A stretch of DNA of 32,538 nt from JAILZP01 sp037444185 (GCA_037444185.1 JBBIMW010000027.1:1-32538); one strand, 5' to 3'; positions 1-8,391 are shown, counted from the first letter of the stretch. Translations and numbers: made by a program. The notes: generated from the sequence alone by a model not told the origin.

Positions 1-12
1 AGAAGATGCTAT

Positions 13-18
13 TATAAT
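13..18 (+). promoter_or_regulatory. possible -10 box for mobA
   Basis: A perfect TATAAT lies 45 bases before the chosen mobA start. The matching -35 box would fall outside the window, so only half of the promoter can be judged. Confidence 0.3.
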
Positions 19-62
19 AACACATGGTCCAAATAATTTTGACACCGACGGAGGGCTGGCGC

Positions 63-677
63 TTGAATATTTCCGGTATTATACTGGCCGGCGGAAGAAG
101 CAACCGGATGGGGACAAACAAGGCATTGCTGAAACTGGGTGAACTGACGCTGATTGAAGGGGTGGCCCTGGTAATGTCCGGAGTATGCTCGGAGATAATC
201 ATCGCCGGAGGAAATGAGAAGGACCTGGAACACCTGGGTTACCCCATAGTGCGGGACACATACCCCGGCTGCGGACCCCTTTCGGGCATCCACGCCGGCC
301 TGTCGGTGGCCAAAAACCGGTACGGCTTTGTGGCCGCCTGCGACATCCCCTTTCCGGACGGCAGTCTGATGAAAAAAATCATATCCTCGGCCGGAGAATG
401 GGATGCGGTGATACTGCAGCATGGCGAGTATTATGAACCCCTGTTTTCGTTATATGGAAAACACTTTATAAAGGCGGCGGAAGAATCAATAAAAAAAGGG
501 GTTTACAAAGTCACGGCGGCCCTGTCACTGGTGAAATGGAAGCCCTTCGCCATAGACGCCGGGGAAATTCCATACATCAAAAAATCCCTGTTCAATGTAA
601 ACACCCCCGGAGACTACGAGGAAGCTAAAAAACACCGGGAACAACCCCCGGCGCCATGGAAAATCCCCCGGCCATGA
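63..677 (+). CDS. mobA: molybdenum cofactor guanylyltransferase MobA
   Basis: MobA transfers GMP from GTP to molybdopterin in the cytoplasm to make the guanine dinucleotide cofactor used by enzymes such as formate dehydrogenase. The N-terminal nucleotide-binding motif LAGGRSNRMGTNKALL is present, followed by GPLSGIHAGL and the metal-binding ACDIPF segment. From the TTG at 63 the protein has 204 residues, a normal family length. This start is preferred over the ATG at 24 because GGAGGG sits seven bases before it and because the protein then begins right at the Rossmann strand. The last dozen residues, rich in proline, are read into the terminator hairpin and the stop codon lies in its loop. 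The gene converges on fdhA, whose product needs this cofactor. Confidence 0.93.
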   Translation: MNISGIILAGGRSNRMGTNKALLKLGELTLIEGVALVMSGVCSEIIIAGGNEKDLEHLGYPIVRDTYPGCGPLSGIHAGLSVAKNRYGFVAACDIPFPDGSLMKKIISSAGEWDAVILQHGEYYEPLFSLYGKHFIKAAEESIKKGVYKVTAALSLVKWKPFAIDAGEIPYIKKSLFNVNTPGDYEEAKKHREQPPAPWKIPRP

Positions 678-691
678 TGGCCGGGGGATTT
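661..691. terminator. bidirectional terminator between mobA and fdhA
   Basis: AAATCCCCCGGCC and GGCCGGGGGATTT form a perfect 13-bp stem around a 5-base loop, with T-rich flanks on both strands. It can end mobA transcripts (plus) and fdhA transcripts (minus). The mobA stop codon lies at the loop. Confidence 0.9.
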
Positions 692-706
692 TCTGTTATA
701 TACCGG

Positions 707-3469
707 CTATATTTTTTCCACCTTCACTGCGCAGACCTTCAGCTCCGGAATCTTGGCGATGGAATCCCGGGCCGGGTTGGTCAGTTTGTTGATGGCCGCC
801 TCGGGGAAGTGGAACGAGGTGAACACAGACCCCGGGTACACCGTGTCGGATACCTGGGCCGTCAGTTCCACGCTTCCCCGGCGGGAGGAGACCCTCACCC
901 TGTCCCCGTCCCTGACACCCAGCCTTTCGGCGTCGGCCGGGTTTATTTCCAGGTATTCCTTGCTGTAGTAAATCTCCAGGGCGCCGGTGCGCATGGTCAT
1001 GGTCCCGGTATGGTAGTGGTAATAGCGGCGGCCGGTGTTCAGCACCAGCGGATACTCCTCGTCCGGCATCTCGGCGGGGGGAATGTACTCCACCGGATGA
1101 AACTTGCCCAGCCCCCGGGGGAATTTGCCCACATGCAGTATCGGAGTGCCGGGGTGGTCCGGGTCCGGACAGGGCCACTGCAGCCCGCCCTCCTCCAGCC
1201 TTTCATAGGATATTCCCCCATACTGCGGGGTGAGGCCGGCTATTTCCTTCATCACCTCGGCGGGGGAAGAGTATTCCATGGGATAGCCCATGGCCTTGGC
1301 CACATCGCAAAAAATCCGCCAGTCTGCCCTGGCGCCGCCCACCGGCTCAATGGCCTTACGCACCCGCTGCACCCGGCGCTCCGAGTTGATAAAGGTGCCG
1401 TCCTTTTCGGCGAAGCTGGCTCCGGGCAGTACCACATCGGCCATCCTGGCCGTCTCGGTCAGGAATATATCCTGCACCACCAGGAAATCAAGATTCTCCA
1501 AAGCGTGGACCACATGGTCGGCGTCCGCGTCCGTAAGCACGGGGTTTTCCCCCAATATATACATACCCTTGACGGCGCCCCGGCCAGCGGCCTCCATGAT
1601 CTCTCCCACGGTCAGTCCCGGTTTGGCCGACAGCGCACCACAGCCCCAGACCGCTTCGAATTTGGCCCTGATCTCATCTGTAGCCACCGGCTGGTAACCG
1701 GTGAGCACGGGGGGGAGACAGCCCGTGTCACAGGTCCCCTGAACATTGTTCTGGCCCCGCAGGGGGTTGACCCCGCTGAAGGGCTTGCCGATATGCCCGC
1801 AGAGCATGGCCAGGTTGGCGATGGCAAAAACATTGTGGGTGCCGCAAATATGCTGGGTAACCCCCATGGTGTACAGAATGGTGGCGTTTTTGGCGCCGGC
1901 GTAGCCCCTGGCCACCTCCCGGATAACATCGGCGGGCACCCCGGTGATGCCTTCGGCATACTCCGGGGTATATGCAGCGACAACGGCCCTTAAAGACTCA
2001 AAGTCCTCCGTGCGCTGTTCTATAAACTCTTTGTTATACAAACCTTCTTCGATGATCACATTGGCCATGGCATTAAACAGAGCGATGTCCGATCCCGACC
2101 TGATCTGCAGGTGGTACTTGGCCAGCTCGGCCACCGCAGTCCTCCTGGGATCAATCACCGCCAGGGTGGAACCGTTCCGGAGGGCCTTTTTCACCTGCAG
2201 CGCCATAACAGGGTGAGCCTCGGTGATGTTGGTGCCGCTGGTTAATATAAAATCGGCCTTTGATATATCGGAAATGGGATTGGTCATGGCACCGCTCCCG
2301 AACGCTGCCGCCAGACCGGCGACAGAGGGGGCGTGTCAGAGACGGGCGCAGTGATCGATGTTATTGGTGCCCAGCACCGCCCTGGTCAATTTCATCAACA
2401 GGTAGTTATCCTCGGTGGTGCAGCGGGCCGATGCCAATACAGCCAGGGAATCCGGCCCGTGCCGATCCCGGATGGTGCCCAGTTTCTCAGCCACCAGGCC
2501 GATGGCCTCGTCCCAGGTGGCCTCCACAAAGTGGCCGTCCTTTTTAATCAGCGGCGCGGTCAAGCGGTCCGGGTGGTGGATGAAACCGAAGCCGAACCTG
2601 CCTTTGGCGCACAGCGCCCGGCCGTTTACCCCGCCATCACAGGAAGTAACCCCCACCACCCTGCCGTCCTTTACGTTCAGGTCAAGACTGCAGCCGGTTC
2701 CGCAGTATGGGCAGACGGTACGGACCTTATTCACTTCCCAGGTCCTGGCAGATGACCTCAGGGCCTTCTCCTGCAGCGCCCCGGTGGGACATACGGCCAC
2801 GCAATTGCCACAAAAGACACACTGGCCGGAGGCGGGCAAGGTGGCCCTGACTTCCCGGCCCGCATTGGTCCTGAATACAGGCAGGGGCATTTTGCCATGG
2901 GCAGGAAACCGGATGGGTTTTTCGGCCGTATCCACCTTTCCCAGCTCCCGGTATGTAACGTCTATGGCGTTGTTGCCCTGCACTTCCGCGCACATGCGAA
3001 TGCACTTGCCGCACATGATGCAATTGTTTTTGTCTATAATAAAAAACGGGTTGTTGTCCTCCACGGGATGGGACTGCGCCTGTCCGGCGTACTGCGCCCA
3101 GTTGCGGCGGGCGCCGTACAGATGGGAATAGTCCTGCAGCCGGCAGTCACCGTTCCTGCCGCAGGACAGACAGTCTCCGGAATGATTGGCCAGCATCAGC
3201 TCCAGTATGGTTTTCCGGGCCTCCAGAACCGCCGGGGAGTCGGTCTCCACCACCATGCCGTCCTTTGCCGGAGCGGCGCAGGACATCTTCAAATTCTTTG
3301 ATCCCATTATTTCAACCACGCAAATGCGGCACGATCCGGTGCGGGTCAGCTCCGGATCATAGCAAAATGTGGGTATGAACACACCCAGCTTACGGGCGGC
3401 ATCCATAATGGTGCTGCCTTGGGGCACGGTCACCACTTTGCCGTTAATGGTTAAAGTGACGTCAGCCAC
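707..3469 (-). CDS. fdhA: formate dehydrogenase, selenocysteine-containing catalytic subunit
   Basis: This enzyme oxidises formate to CO2 (or the reverse) at a molybdenum or tungsten bis-MGD centre. An in-frame TGA at codon 378 sits in the context HCARL-U-HAPSVAG, exactly where selenocysteine is found in the family, so the reading frame continues to give 920 residues. Cofactor ligands in order: [2Fe-2S] C36, C47, C50, C64; His-Cys [4Fe-4S] H96, C100, C103, C109; two ferredoxin clusters from C150/153/156/160 and C217/220/223/227; and the Mo-proximal cluster C253, C256, C260, C287. The molybdopterin oxidoreductase and dinucleotide-binding domains fill the rest. The start is GTG with GGAGGT six bases upstream. 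No NuoE/NuoF-like electron partner is adjacent. The FeS-rich N terminus resembles NAD- or ferredoxin-linked cytoplasmic clostridial enzymes; no Tat or signal peptide is seen. Confidence 0.96.
2307..2323 (-). promoter_or_regulatory. SECIS element hairpin for UGA recoding
   Basis: On the mRNA strand GUCGCC and GGCGGC form a 6-bp stem (one G-U pair) around the loop GGUCU. The loop begins 19 bases after the UGA. From memory, the E. coli fdhF SECIS has the same GGUCU loop at the same distance. This is the expected SelB-binding apical hairpin. Confidence 0.88.
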
Positions 3470-3516
3470 ACTGCCACCTCCGTTTTTTTATCAACTTGTT
3501 TATCAATTCAATAAAA

Positions 3517-3533
3517 AAGCACTGATAGTGCTT
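3517..3533 (-). terminator. terminator-like hairpin in the fdhA leader
   Basis: On the minus strand AAGCACT-ATC-AGTGCTT forms a 7-bp stem and runs straight into a T tract. It lies about 48 bases before the fdhA start. It could end upstream transcription or act as an attenuator. The stem is short, so its strength is uncertain. Confidence 0.5.
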
Positions 3534-3560
3534 GCCCTTCCTGGATATCGTCAGAAGAAG

Positions 3561-3617
3561 CCTTTTTGAAACACTTTTAACGGAAAGTCAAAAACAAAAA
3601 GGAGAACTGTACTTTCC
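3561..3617 (-). promoter_or_regulatory. structured 5' leader of fdhA, possible attenuation RNA
   Basis: CCTTTTTG (3602-3595) and CAAAAAGG (3568-3561) can form an 8-bp outer stem, enclosing ACTTT/AAAGT (3588-3584 with 3577-3573). A competing pair GGAAAGT in the opposite sense, ACTTTCC (3588-3582) with GGAAAGT (3617-3611), would break this fold. Together with the terminator-like hairpin downstream this is the layout of an attenuator. The tract is AT-rich, so chance pairing is possible. No known riboswitch class was recognised. Confidence 0.3.
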
Positions 3618-3691
3618 TAAACGTTATAAAAAATCTGTTTTTGAGTAATCCACTCTCCCCTGCTCCAACCCGGTGTCAGGCGTCCTGACAA
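3617..3691 (-). CDS. possible 24-residue leader peptide upstream of fdhA
   Basis: A TTG-started reading frame of 24 codons follows a strong AAAGGAGGTGG ribosome binding site and ends with TAG. The peptide contains two tryptophans (GWSRGEW) and resembles no family I know. A perfect 7-bp inverted repeat TGTCAGG-CGT-CCTGACA overlaps its first codons (3674-3690). The strong Shine-Dalgarno is the only real support, so this may be chance. If real, it is a leader peptide in the 280-base region between the folate ligase gene and fdhA. Confidence 0.25.
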   Translation of the reverse strand: MSGRLTPGWSRGEWITQKQIFYNV

Positions 3692-3749
3692 ATCCACCTC
3701 CTTTCCAGTGGTGATTTTACTTTAACGCCGCCATCCTCCACAACCGGAG

Positions 3750-4343
3750 TCAAACCCCGGACGTCAAGGGTGCCCCCGCCACGATAACCCTGTCCTCGGT
3801 ATAAACAATATGCACCGGGATGTCGTGGGGGCCGGGATATACCTCTGCCGCCACCTGCACCTCGAAGGCAGGGGCGATGTAAACTGTTTCCGGGCGGGTG
3901 CGGATCAGGAAACGGTCGTAAAAGCCGCCACCATAACCAAGCCTGTTGCCCCTGACATCAAAGGCCACCCCAGGCACCACCACCAGATCCAGATCCCCGG
4001 CCTCAAGCGGACGCACACACTCCGGTCCAGGCTCCAATATTCCCCAGGCACCGGGGACCAGGTCTCCCGGAAAATCCAGCAGCCTGGACGGGGTCAGCTT
4101 CTTTCCCTTGATGTCGGTAATCGGCACCGACACCACCTTGCCCTCCTCCAAGGCACGTATAATCAGGCCGCCGGTCCGCACCTCATTCCTGAAATCCAGG
4201 TAAATCATCAGGGACCGGGCCCTTTGATAAATGTCGGAGGATATTATCCTTTCCGTGATGATCCCGCTTTTTTCTCCCACAAAGTCCGGGGAAAGAGACA
4301 TCCTGGTTTTGAGAGAATTTTGTCTTATTTCATTTCTGTTCAT
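3750..4343 (-). CDS. 5-formyltetrahydrofolate cyclo-ligase
   Basis: This cytoplasmic enzyme uses ATP to turn 5-formyl-THF into 5,10-methenyl-THF and so returns a storage folate to the one-carbon pool. The C-terminal signature RLGYGGGFYDRF is intact, preceded by DLVVVPGVAFD. From the ATG at 4343 the protein has 197 residues, normal for the family (MTHFS/YgfA/YqgN). An upstream ATG at 4382 would add 13 residues but has no ribosome binding site; GGGGGAG lies somewhat far (about 15 bases) from the chosen ATG, and an ATT codon lies at the ideal distance, so the exact start is open. It lies upstream of fdhA and both serve formate/folate C1 metabolism. Confidence 0.92.
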   Translation of the reverse strand: MNRNEIRQNSLKTRMSLSPDFVGEKSGIITERIISSDIYQRARSLMIYLDFRNEVRTGGLIIRALEEGKVVSVPITDIKGKKLTPSRLLDFPGDLVPGAWGILEPGPECVRPLEAGDLDLVVVPGVAFDVRGNRLGYGGGFYDRFLIRTRPETVYIAPAFEVQVAAEVYPGPHDIPVHIVYTEDRVIVAGAPLTSGV

Positions 4344-4457
4344 CTGTTCAATGAAGCACTCCCCCAAAGACCGGTTTCCCATATGAAAAAAATTCGCCGG
4401 GCCAGTGTCGATATCCTTCTTAATCAGATTCCGGCTGCGGCAATATTGTCTTCCGCC

Positions 4458-4889
4458 TTACAAGCCATACACCAAAGACCCGTCCAGTATCTTAATGCCC
4501 TTCTCCCGCAGCACCCGGACAGCTTCGTCGATCTGCTCCACCCTGAATACCACCAGGGCGGCTTCGCTGGCTTTGGTCAAGAAAGCATAGAGATACTCAA
4601 TGTTTATATTTGAATCTCTGAGCAATTCCAGGGGACCCGCCAGTCCGCCCGGCATGTCGGGGATTTCCACCGCTATGACGTCGGTGGCGTTTACCGAGAA
4701 ACCAGCCCCTTTAAGAACTTTGTAAGCTTTATCCGGGTCGTTGACGATGAGCCGCAGTATACCGAAATCAGTGGTATCCGCAATGGACAGAGCCCGAATG
4801 TTTATGCCGTTGTCGCCCAGGACCCTGGTCACCTTGGCCAGGCGTCCCGACTTGTTCTCGAGAAAAATGGATACCTGCTTGATTTTCAA
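4458..4889 (-). CDS. tandem ACT-domain protein
   Basis: This is a protein of 143 residues made of two ACT domains, roughly residues 3-68 and 72-140, with the typical start of each repeat visible (KQVSIFLENKSGRLAKV; IAVEIPDMPGGLAGPL). ACT domains bind amino acids and act as allosteric sensors; no enzyme domain is attached. The TTG start has GGAGGTG six bases upstream; the GTG inside that Shine-Dalgarno is rejected. It follows the phenylacetate-CoA ligase gene by 26 bases, a pairing common in anaerobic Firmicutes and archaea, where it probably senses aromatic or branched amino acids. The true ligand cannot be told from sequence. Confidence 0.9.
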   Translation of the reverse strand: MKIKQVSIFLENKSGRLAKVTRVLGDNGINIRALSIADTTDFGILRLIVNDPDKAYKVLKGAGFSVNATDVIAVEIPDMPGGLAGPLELLRDSNINIEYLYAFLTKASEAALVVFRVEQIDEAVRVLREKGIKILDGSLVYGL

Positions 4890-4915
4890 AACAAGCACCT
4901 CCAGGTTTTTTATCG

Positions 4916-6214
4916 TTAAATCTCCCGCTTGTCCATCACCCGCTTGGCCTTACCCTCACTGCGCGGTATGGTCCTGGGCTCCACCAGCCTGATTTTGGCC
5001 GAAATCCCCAGCACGCTGGCAATACGGCTCTTAAGCCTGTACTCGATGTCCTCCAGCTGGCGGACCTTGTCGCTGAACCACTGCTCGGACAGCTCCACCC
5101 ATATTTCCATGTCGTCCAGGTTGCCCTTGCGGTCCACCACCAACAAGTAATGGGGTTCTGTTTCTCCGAATTCCAGCAGCACACTTTCCACCTGGGAAGG
5201 GAATACATTCACCCCGCGGACGATCAGCATGTCGTCGGTGCGCCCGGTAACCCGCTTCATTTTAACATGGGTACGCCCGCAGGGGCAGGGATCCTCCGTC
5301 AATACCGTAATATCCCTGGTCCGGTACCGGACAATGGGAAAGGCCTCCTTGGTCAGGGAGGTCAACACCAGCTCCCCCTGCCGGCCGTAAGGCAACGGCT
5401 CCCCGGTCTCGGGGTTGATAATTTCAGCCAGGAAATGGTCCTCGAATATGTGCATTCCTTGCTGGGCCTTGCACTCCATGGAAACGCCCGGCCCCATCAC
5501 TTCGCTCAGCCCGTATATATCCAGGGCCGCTATGTCCAGCTTGGACTCCAGCTGCAGTCGCATTCTCTCGGACCAGGGCTCGGCCCCGAAAACCCCGGCC
5601 TTTAAAGGAAGTTTTTTAAAGTCAACACCCTCCCTCTCCCCCTCCTCGGCCAGAAAAAGGGCGTAGGAAGGGGTGCAGGCCAGTATGGTGGATTTGAAAT
5701 CCTGCATAATCATCAACTGACGGCCGGTATTACCTCCGGAAATGGGAATTACTGCGGCGCCCACCAGCTCCGCCCCGTAGTGCACCCCCATGCCCCCGGT
5801 AAAAAGACCGTAACCATAGGCATTCTGAACCACATCCCCCCTGGTGGCCCCGGCCATGGTCAGGGACCTGGCCATCAGCTGGGACCAGGTGCCAATGTCT
5901 CTCCTGGTGTAGCCCACCACCGTCGGCTTGCCGGTGGTCCCTGAAGAGGCGTGTACCCTCACCACCTCCTCCATCGGTACCGCAAACATGCCGAAGGGGT
6001 AATTGTCCCTCAGGTCCTGCTTGATGGTGAAGGGCAATTTGCTCAAATCATCCAGGGTTCTTATGTCCGGCGGGACGACACCCTTATCCTCCATGGCCTT
6101 TCTATAGAACGGCACATTGCTGTAAACCCTCTCCAGTGTCGATTTCAGCCTTTCCAGCTGCAGCTCCCGGAGTTTCTCCCGGGGCATGGTCTCAAATTCC
6201 CGGTCCCAGTACAT
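4916..6214 (-). CDS. paaK: phenylacetate-CoA ligase (AMP-forming)
   Basis: PaaK activates phenylacetate or a related aryl acid with ATP and CoA. The 432-residue length matches the family. The P-loop-like SSGTTGKPTVVGYT (near residue 92), the adenylate motif YGLSEVMGPGVSMEC and the YRTRDIT segment are present, as is the C-terminal catalytic-lysine motif RSEGKAKRV (Lys422). The ATG start has GGGAG eight bases upstream. It is the first gene of a likely operon with the ACT protein. Without an indolepyruvate oxidoreductase nearby, the substrate is uncertain: aryl acids from amino-acid fermentation or syntrophic aromatic degradation are both possible. Confidence 0.94.
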   Translation of the reverse strand: MYWDREFETMPREKLRELQLERLKSTLERVYSNVPFYRKAMEDKGVVPPDIRTLDDLSKLPFTIKQDLRDNYPFGMFAVPMEEVVRVHASSGTTGKPTVVGYTRRDIGTWSQLMARSLTMAGATRGDVVQNAYGYGLFTGGMGVHYGAELVGAAVIPISGGNTGRQLMIMQDFKSTILACTPSYALFLAEEGEREGVDFKKLPLKAGVFGAEPWSERMRLQLESKLDIAALDIYGLSEVMGPGVSMECKAQQGMHIFEDHFLAEIINPETGEPLPYGRQGELVLTSLTKEAFPIVRYRTRDITVLTEDPCPCGRTHVKMKRVTGRTDDMLIVRGVNVFPSQVESVLLEFGETEPHYLLVVDRKGNLDDMEIWVELSEQWFSDKVRQLEDIEYRLKSRIASVLGISAKIRLVEPRTIPRSEGKAKRVMDKREI

Positions 6215-6351
6215 ATTTAGCTCCCTTCTCTCACCTTGAAAATGACTCGTTTTGCTTATTTTGCGTTTCTTATCAATGCCCCAAGCCGCTAATTATTTTT
6301 TTCCACGCCAAAAGACAATAATCCTTCAAACAGACATAGCAACATTCACAG

Positions 6352-6373
6352 ATCCAAGTCCCTTAATCCAAGT
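6352..6373. repeat. short direct repeat next to the DnaA boxes
   Basis: ATCCAAGT occurs twice, 14 bases apart (6352-6359 and 6366-6373), between the paaK start and the DnaA boxes. It may be a regulator site for paaK, or chance. Confidence 0.3.
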
Positions 6374-6384
6374 TATTAACAGAC

Positions 6385-6402
6385 TTATCCACATTATCCA
6401 CA
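6385..6402 (+). promoter_or_regulatory. two abutting perfect DnaA boxes
   Basis: TTATCCACA occurs twice head to tail with no spacer, and a looser match TTATTAACA lies at 6373-6381. TTATCCACA is the consensus DnaA box. No dnaA, dnaN or origin genes are in view, so this is more likely a DnaA-dependent regulatory or titration site, in the 281-base gap between tsaD and paaK. No gene was seen in that gap. Confidence 0.65.
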
Positions 6403-6495
6403 GGAGCAAAGTGAGCTGGCCGTTTAAAAAAAATTGAACCCGGGACGCGAATGCTGTAAAAAACCCTTTAAAATAAGGTGTTTGAGCCTGTTAAA

Positions 6496-7503
6496 TCAAT
6501 TCAATTCCAGGCCCGGCACCGCATTAAGAGTCAGATCGGCAAAATCTCCCCTTAAATAATGATAATAAGCAGCGCACGCCACCATGGCGGCATTGTCTGT
6601 ACAGAGAAAGGGGGGAGGGTATATCAGCCCCAGCCCGCGCCTTGAGCATGCTTCATTCATCTCTGACCTGAGCAGCCGGTTGGCGGCCACCCCGCCGGCC
6701 AGCAACACTGTGCCCGCCCCATATTTCATGGCGGCCTCCACGGTCTTATAAACCAGCACTTCCACCACAGCCCGCTGAAAACTGGCGGCAAGGTCCTTCC
6801 GGCTGACTTCTTCCCCTTTCTGCCGGGTATTGTGCAGATAGTTTATCACCGCAGATTTAAGGCCGCTGAAGCTGAAGTCCAGGCTCCCTTCCTCCAGGTA
6901 CGCCCTGGGCAGGGAAATGGCATAAGGATCTCCACCGGCCGACACCCTGTCCACCTGTGGCCCGCCCGGATACCCCAAGCCCATGGCCCTGGCCACCTTG
7001 TCAAAAACCTCCCCGGCGGCGTCGTCCCTGGTTCTGCCCACCACCCGGTAGCTGCCGTGCCCGCACATGGCCAGAAGGTCGGTGTGCCCTCCGCTGACCA
7101 CCAGACAGACCAGGGGAAACCCCAGCCCCGGGTTCGCCAGGAAATTTGCGTATATATGCCCCTCCAGGTGGTTCACGGCAATCAGGGGAATATCCAGGGA
7201 GTATGCCAGGGCCTTGGCGGCGGACACACCCACCAGCAAAGCCCCCACAAGCCCAGGCCCGCAAGTCACAGCTACGGCGTCCAGATCTTTGAAACCTTTG
7301 CCGGAAGTGTCCAGGGCCTCCAGGATCACCCCGTTGATCAGCTCCAGGTGCTTCCGGGAAGCCACCTCGGGAACAACGCCGCCAAATTTTTTATGCGCTT
7401 CGATCTGCGAAGAAACTATATTGGCCAGGACATCCACACCGTCCCTGACAATGGCCGCCGAAGTCTCGTCACAGGATGTTTCAATTGCCATAATAAGAGC
7501 CAT
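6496..7503 (-). CDS. tsaD: tRNA N6-adenosine threonylcarbamoyltransferase TsaD
   Basis: TsaD moves the threonylcarbamoyl group from TC-AMP onto A37 of ANN-decoding tRNAs, working with TsaB, TsaE and TsaC; none of these partners is in the window. Metal-binding His112 and His116 lie in NHLEGHIYANF, and the N-terminal MAIETSCDETS and SFSGLKSA motifs are intact. From the ATG at 7503 the protein has 336 residues, as expected. GGGAGG lies eight bases upstream of this ATG, and the longer open frame upstream would run into the next gene and carries no homologous sequence. It lies 52 bases behind the sirtuin gene and is likely cotranscribed with it. Confidence 0.97.
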   Translation of the reverse strand: MALIMAIETSCDETSAAIVRDGVDVLANIVSSQIEAHKKFGGVVPEVASRKHLELINGVILEALDTSGKGFKDLDAVAVTCGPGLVGALLVGVSAAKALAYSLDIPLIAVNHLEGHIYANFLANPGLGFPLVCLVVSGGHTDLLAMCGHGSYRVVGRTRDDAAGEVFDKVARAMGLGYPGGPQVDRVSAGGDPYAISLPRAYLEEGSLDFSFSGLKSAVINYLHNTRQKGEEVSRKDLAASFQRAVVEVLVYKTVEAAMKYGAGTVLLAGGVAANRLLRSEMNEACSRRGLGLIYPPPFLCTDNAAMVACAAYYHYLRGDFADLTLNAVPGLELN

Positions 7504-7555
7504 AGTGCATACCTCCCTCCCCCCGCGCACATTCCGGGCAATGGCCGGGTATCTG

Positions 7556-8311
7556 TTAAAAAAGTGGCACCCCAAGGGCTTCCAGCAGATCACGGAACAC
7601 CTTCCCCAAGGACTCGCTGATTACAATATCCGCCCGGTGGTCCCAGGGCGTGGGATCCCGGTTGATGATGGCCAGGCGCCTGGACAGGCGCGGGAGATCC
7701 GCCACCGGGTACACCTGGAGGCTGCTGCCCGCCACAATCATGAGCTGACAGCCGGCAAGAACCTTTTCCGCCCTGAAATAATCATTGCTCATGGGGTCTT
7801 CGAACAAAACCACGTCCGGCCTAAGTACTCCTTTGCATTTCAGGCAGCGGGGAGGATTTTCCCCCCGGTCATAACTGGAAATCAAGTGGTCTATGGGATG
7901 GCTCTCTGCACAGACGGAGCAGCGGCAGGTGCGCAGGTGGCCGTGGACCTCCCACATCAGGCGGGAACCGGCCCTGGCGTGAAGTCCGTCCACATTCTGG
8001 GTTATCACCCCCGATATGAATCCTTTCCTCTCCAGTGCGGCCACAGCCCGGTGGGCGTCGTTGGGCTCCACACCAATGATATTTCTCCACCGCTGAAGAT
8101 TATTATCGTAAAAAGCTGCCGGATCCCGGCGAAAAGCGCTCAGGCTGGCCGTTTTCGCCGGGTCCATTTTTTCCCACAGCCCGGTTCCAGGGCTCCTGAA
8201 ATCAGGTATTCCGCTTTCGGTGGAAATGCCCGCCCCGCTCAGAACAAAGCACGGATTACTGTTCCTGATCAATCCCGCCAGGGCCGATATTTTCTCTCCA
8301 TATCCCCTCAT
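7556..8311 (-). CDS. Sir2-family NAD-dependent protein deacylase
   Basis: Sirtuins remove acetyl or other acyl groups from lysines using NAD+. The NAD site GAGISTESGIPDFR (residues 26-39), TQNVDGLH (104-111) and catalytic His123 in EVHGH are present. A zinc ribbon is formed by C131, C134, C156 and C159. The length of 251 residues is typical of the bacterial CobB/SrtN class. The start ATG follows GGGGGGA. The position upstream of tsaD is probably incidental. An AcuA-like acetyltransferase lies 1.5 kb away on the other strand and may be its functional opposite. Confidence 0.95.
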   Translation of the reverse strand: MRGYGEKISALAGLIRNSNPCFVLSGAGISTESGIPDFRSPGTGLWEKMDPAKTASLSAFRRDPAAFYDNNLQRWRNIIGVEPNDAHRAVAALERKGFISGVITQNVDGLHARAGSRLMWEVHGHLRTCRCSVCAESHPIDHLISSYDRGENPPRCLKCKGVLRPDVVLFEDPMSNDYFRAEKVLAGCQLMIVAGSSLQVYPVADLPRLSRRLAIINRDPTPWDHRADIVISESLGKVFRDLLEALGVPLF

Positions 8312-8391
8312 GGGACGTCCCCCCGATAAATATTTTCCCCGCAGCGCTTTACATTAAAAACCGCAGCCTGGGCTACGGTCAGTCAGCACAT

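Noticed and set aside
656..1993. Long 445-codon open frame on the plus strand opposite fdhA
   Set aside because: It lies fully antisense to a gene with clear motifs, has no homologous features, and is explained by the codon bias of the other strand.
2281..2340. Frameshift or nonsense mutation splitting formate dehydrogenase
   Set aside because: The stop is UGA, is in the conserved selenocysteine position, the frame continues unchanged, and a SECIS hairpin follows.
4383..4457. Possible terminator before the T tract upstream of the folate ligase gene
   Set aside because: Only a 4-bp stem with a very long loop can be drawn.
6430..6455. tRNA-like T-arm sequence near GAACCCGGG
   Set aside because: No acceptor stem, anticodon arm or CCA context could be built around it.
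7067..8329. 420-codon plus-strand open frame across tsaD and the sirtuin gene
   Set aside because: It spans two real genes antisense and has no recognisable domain.
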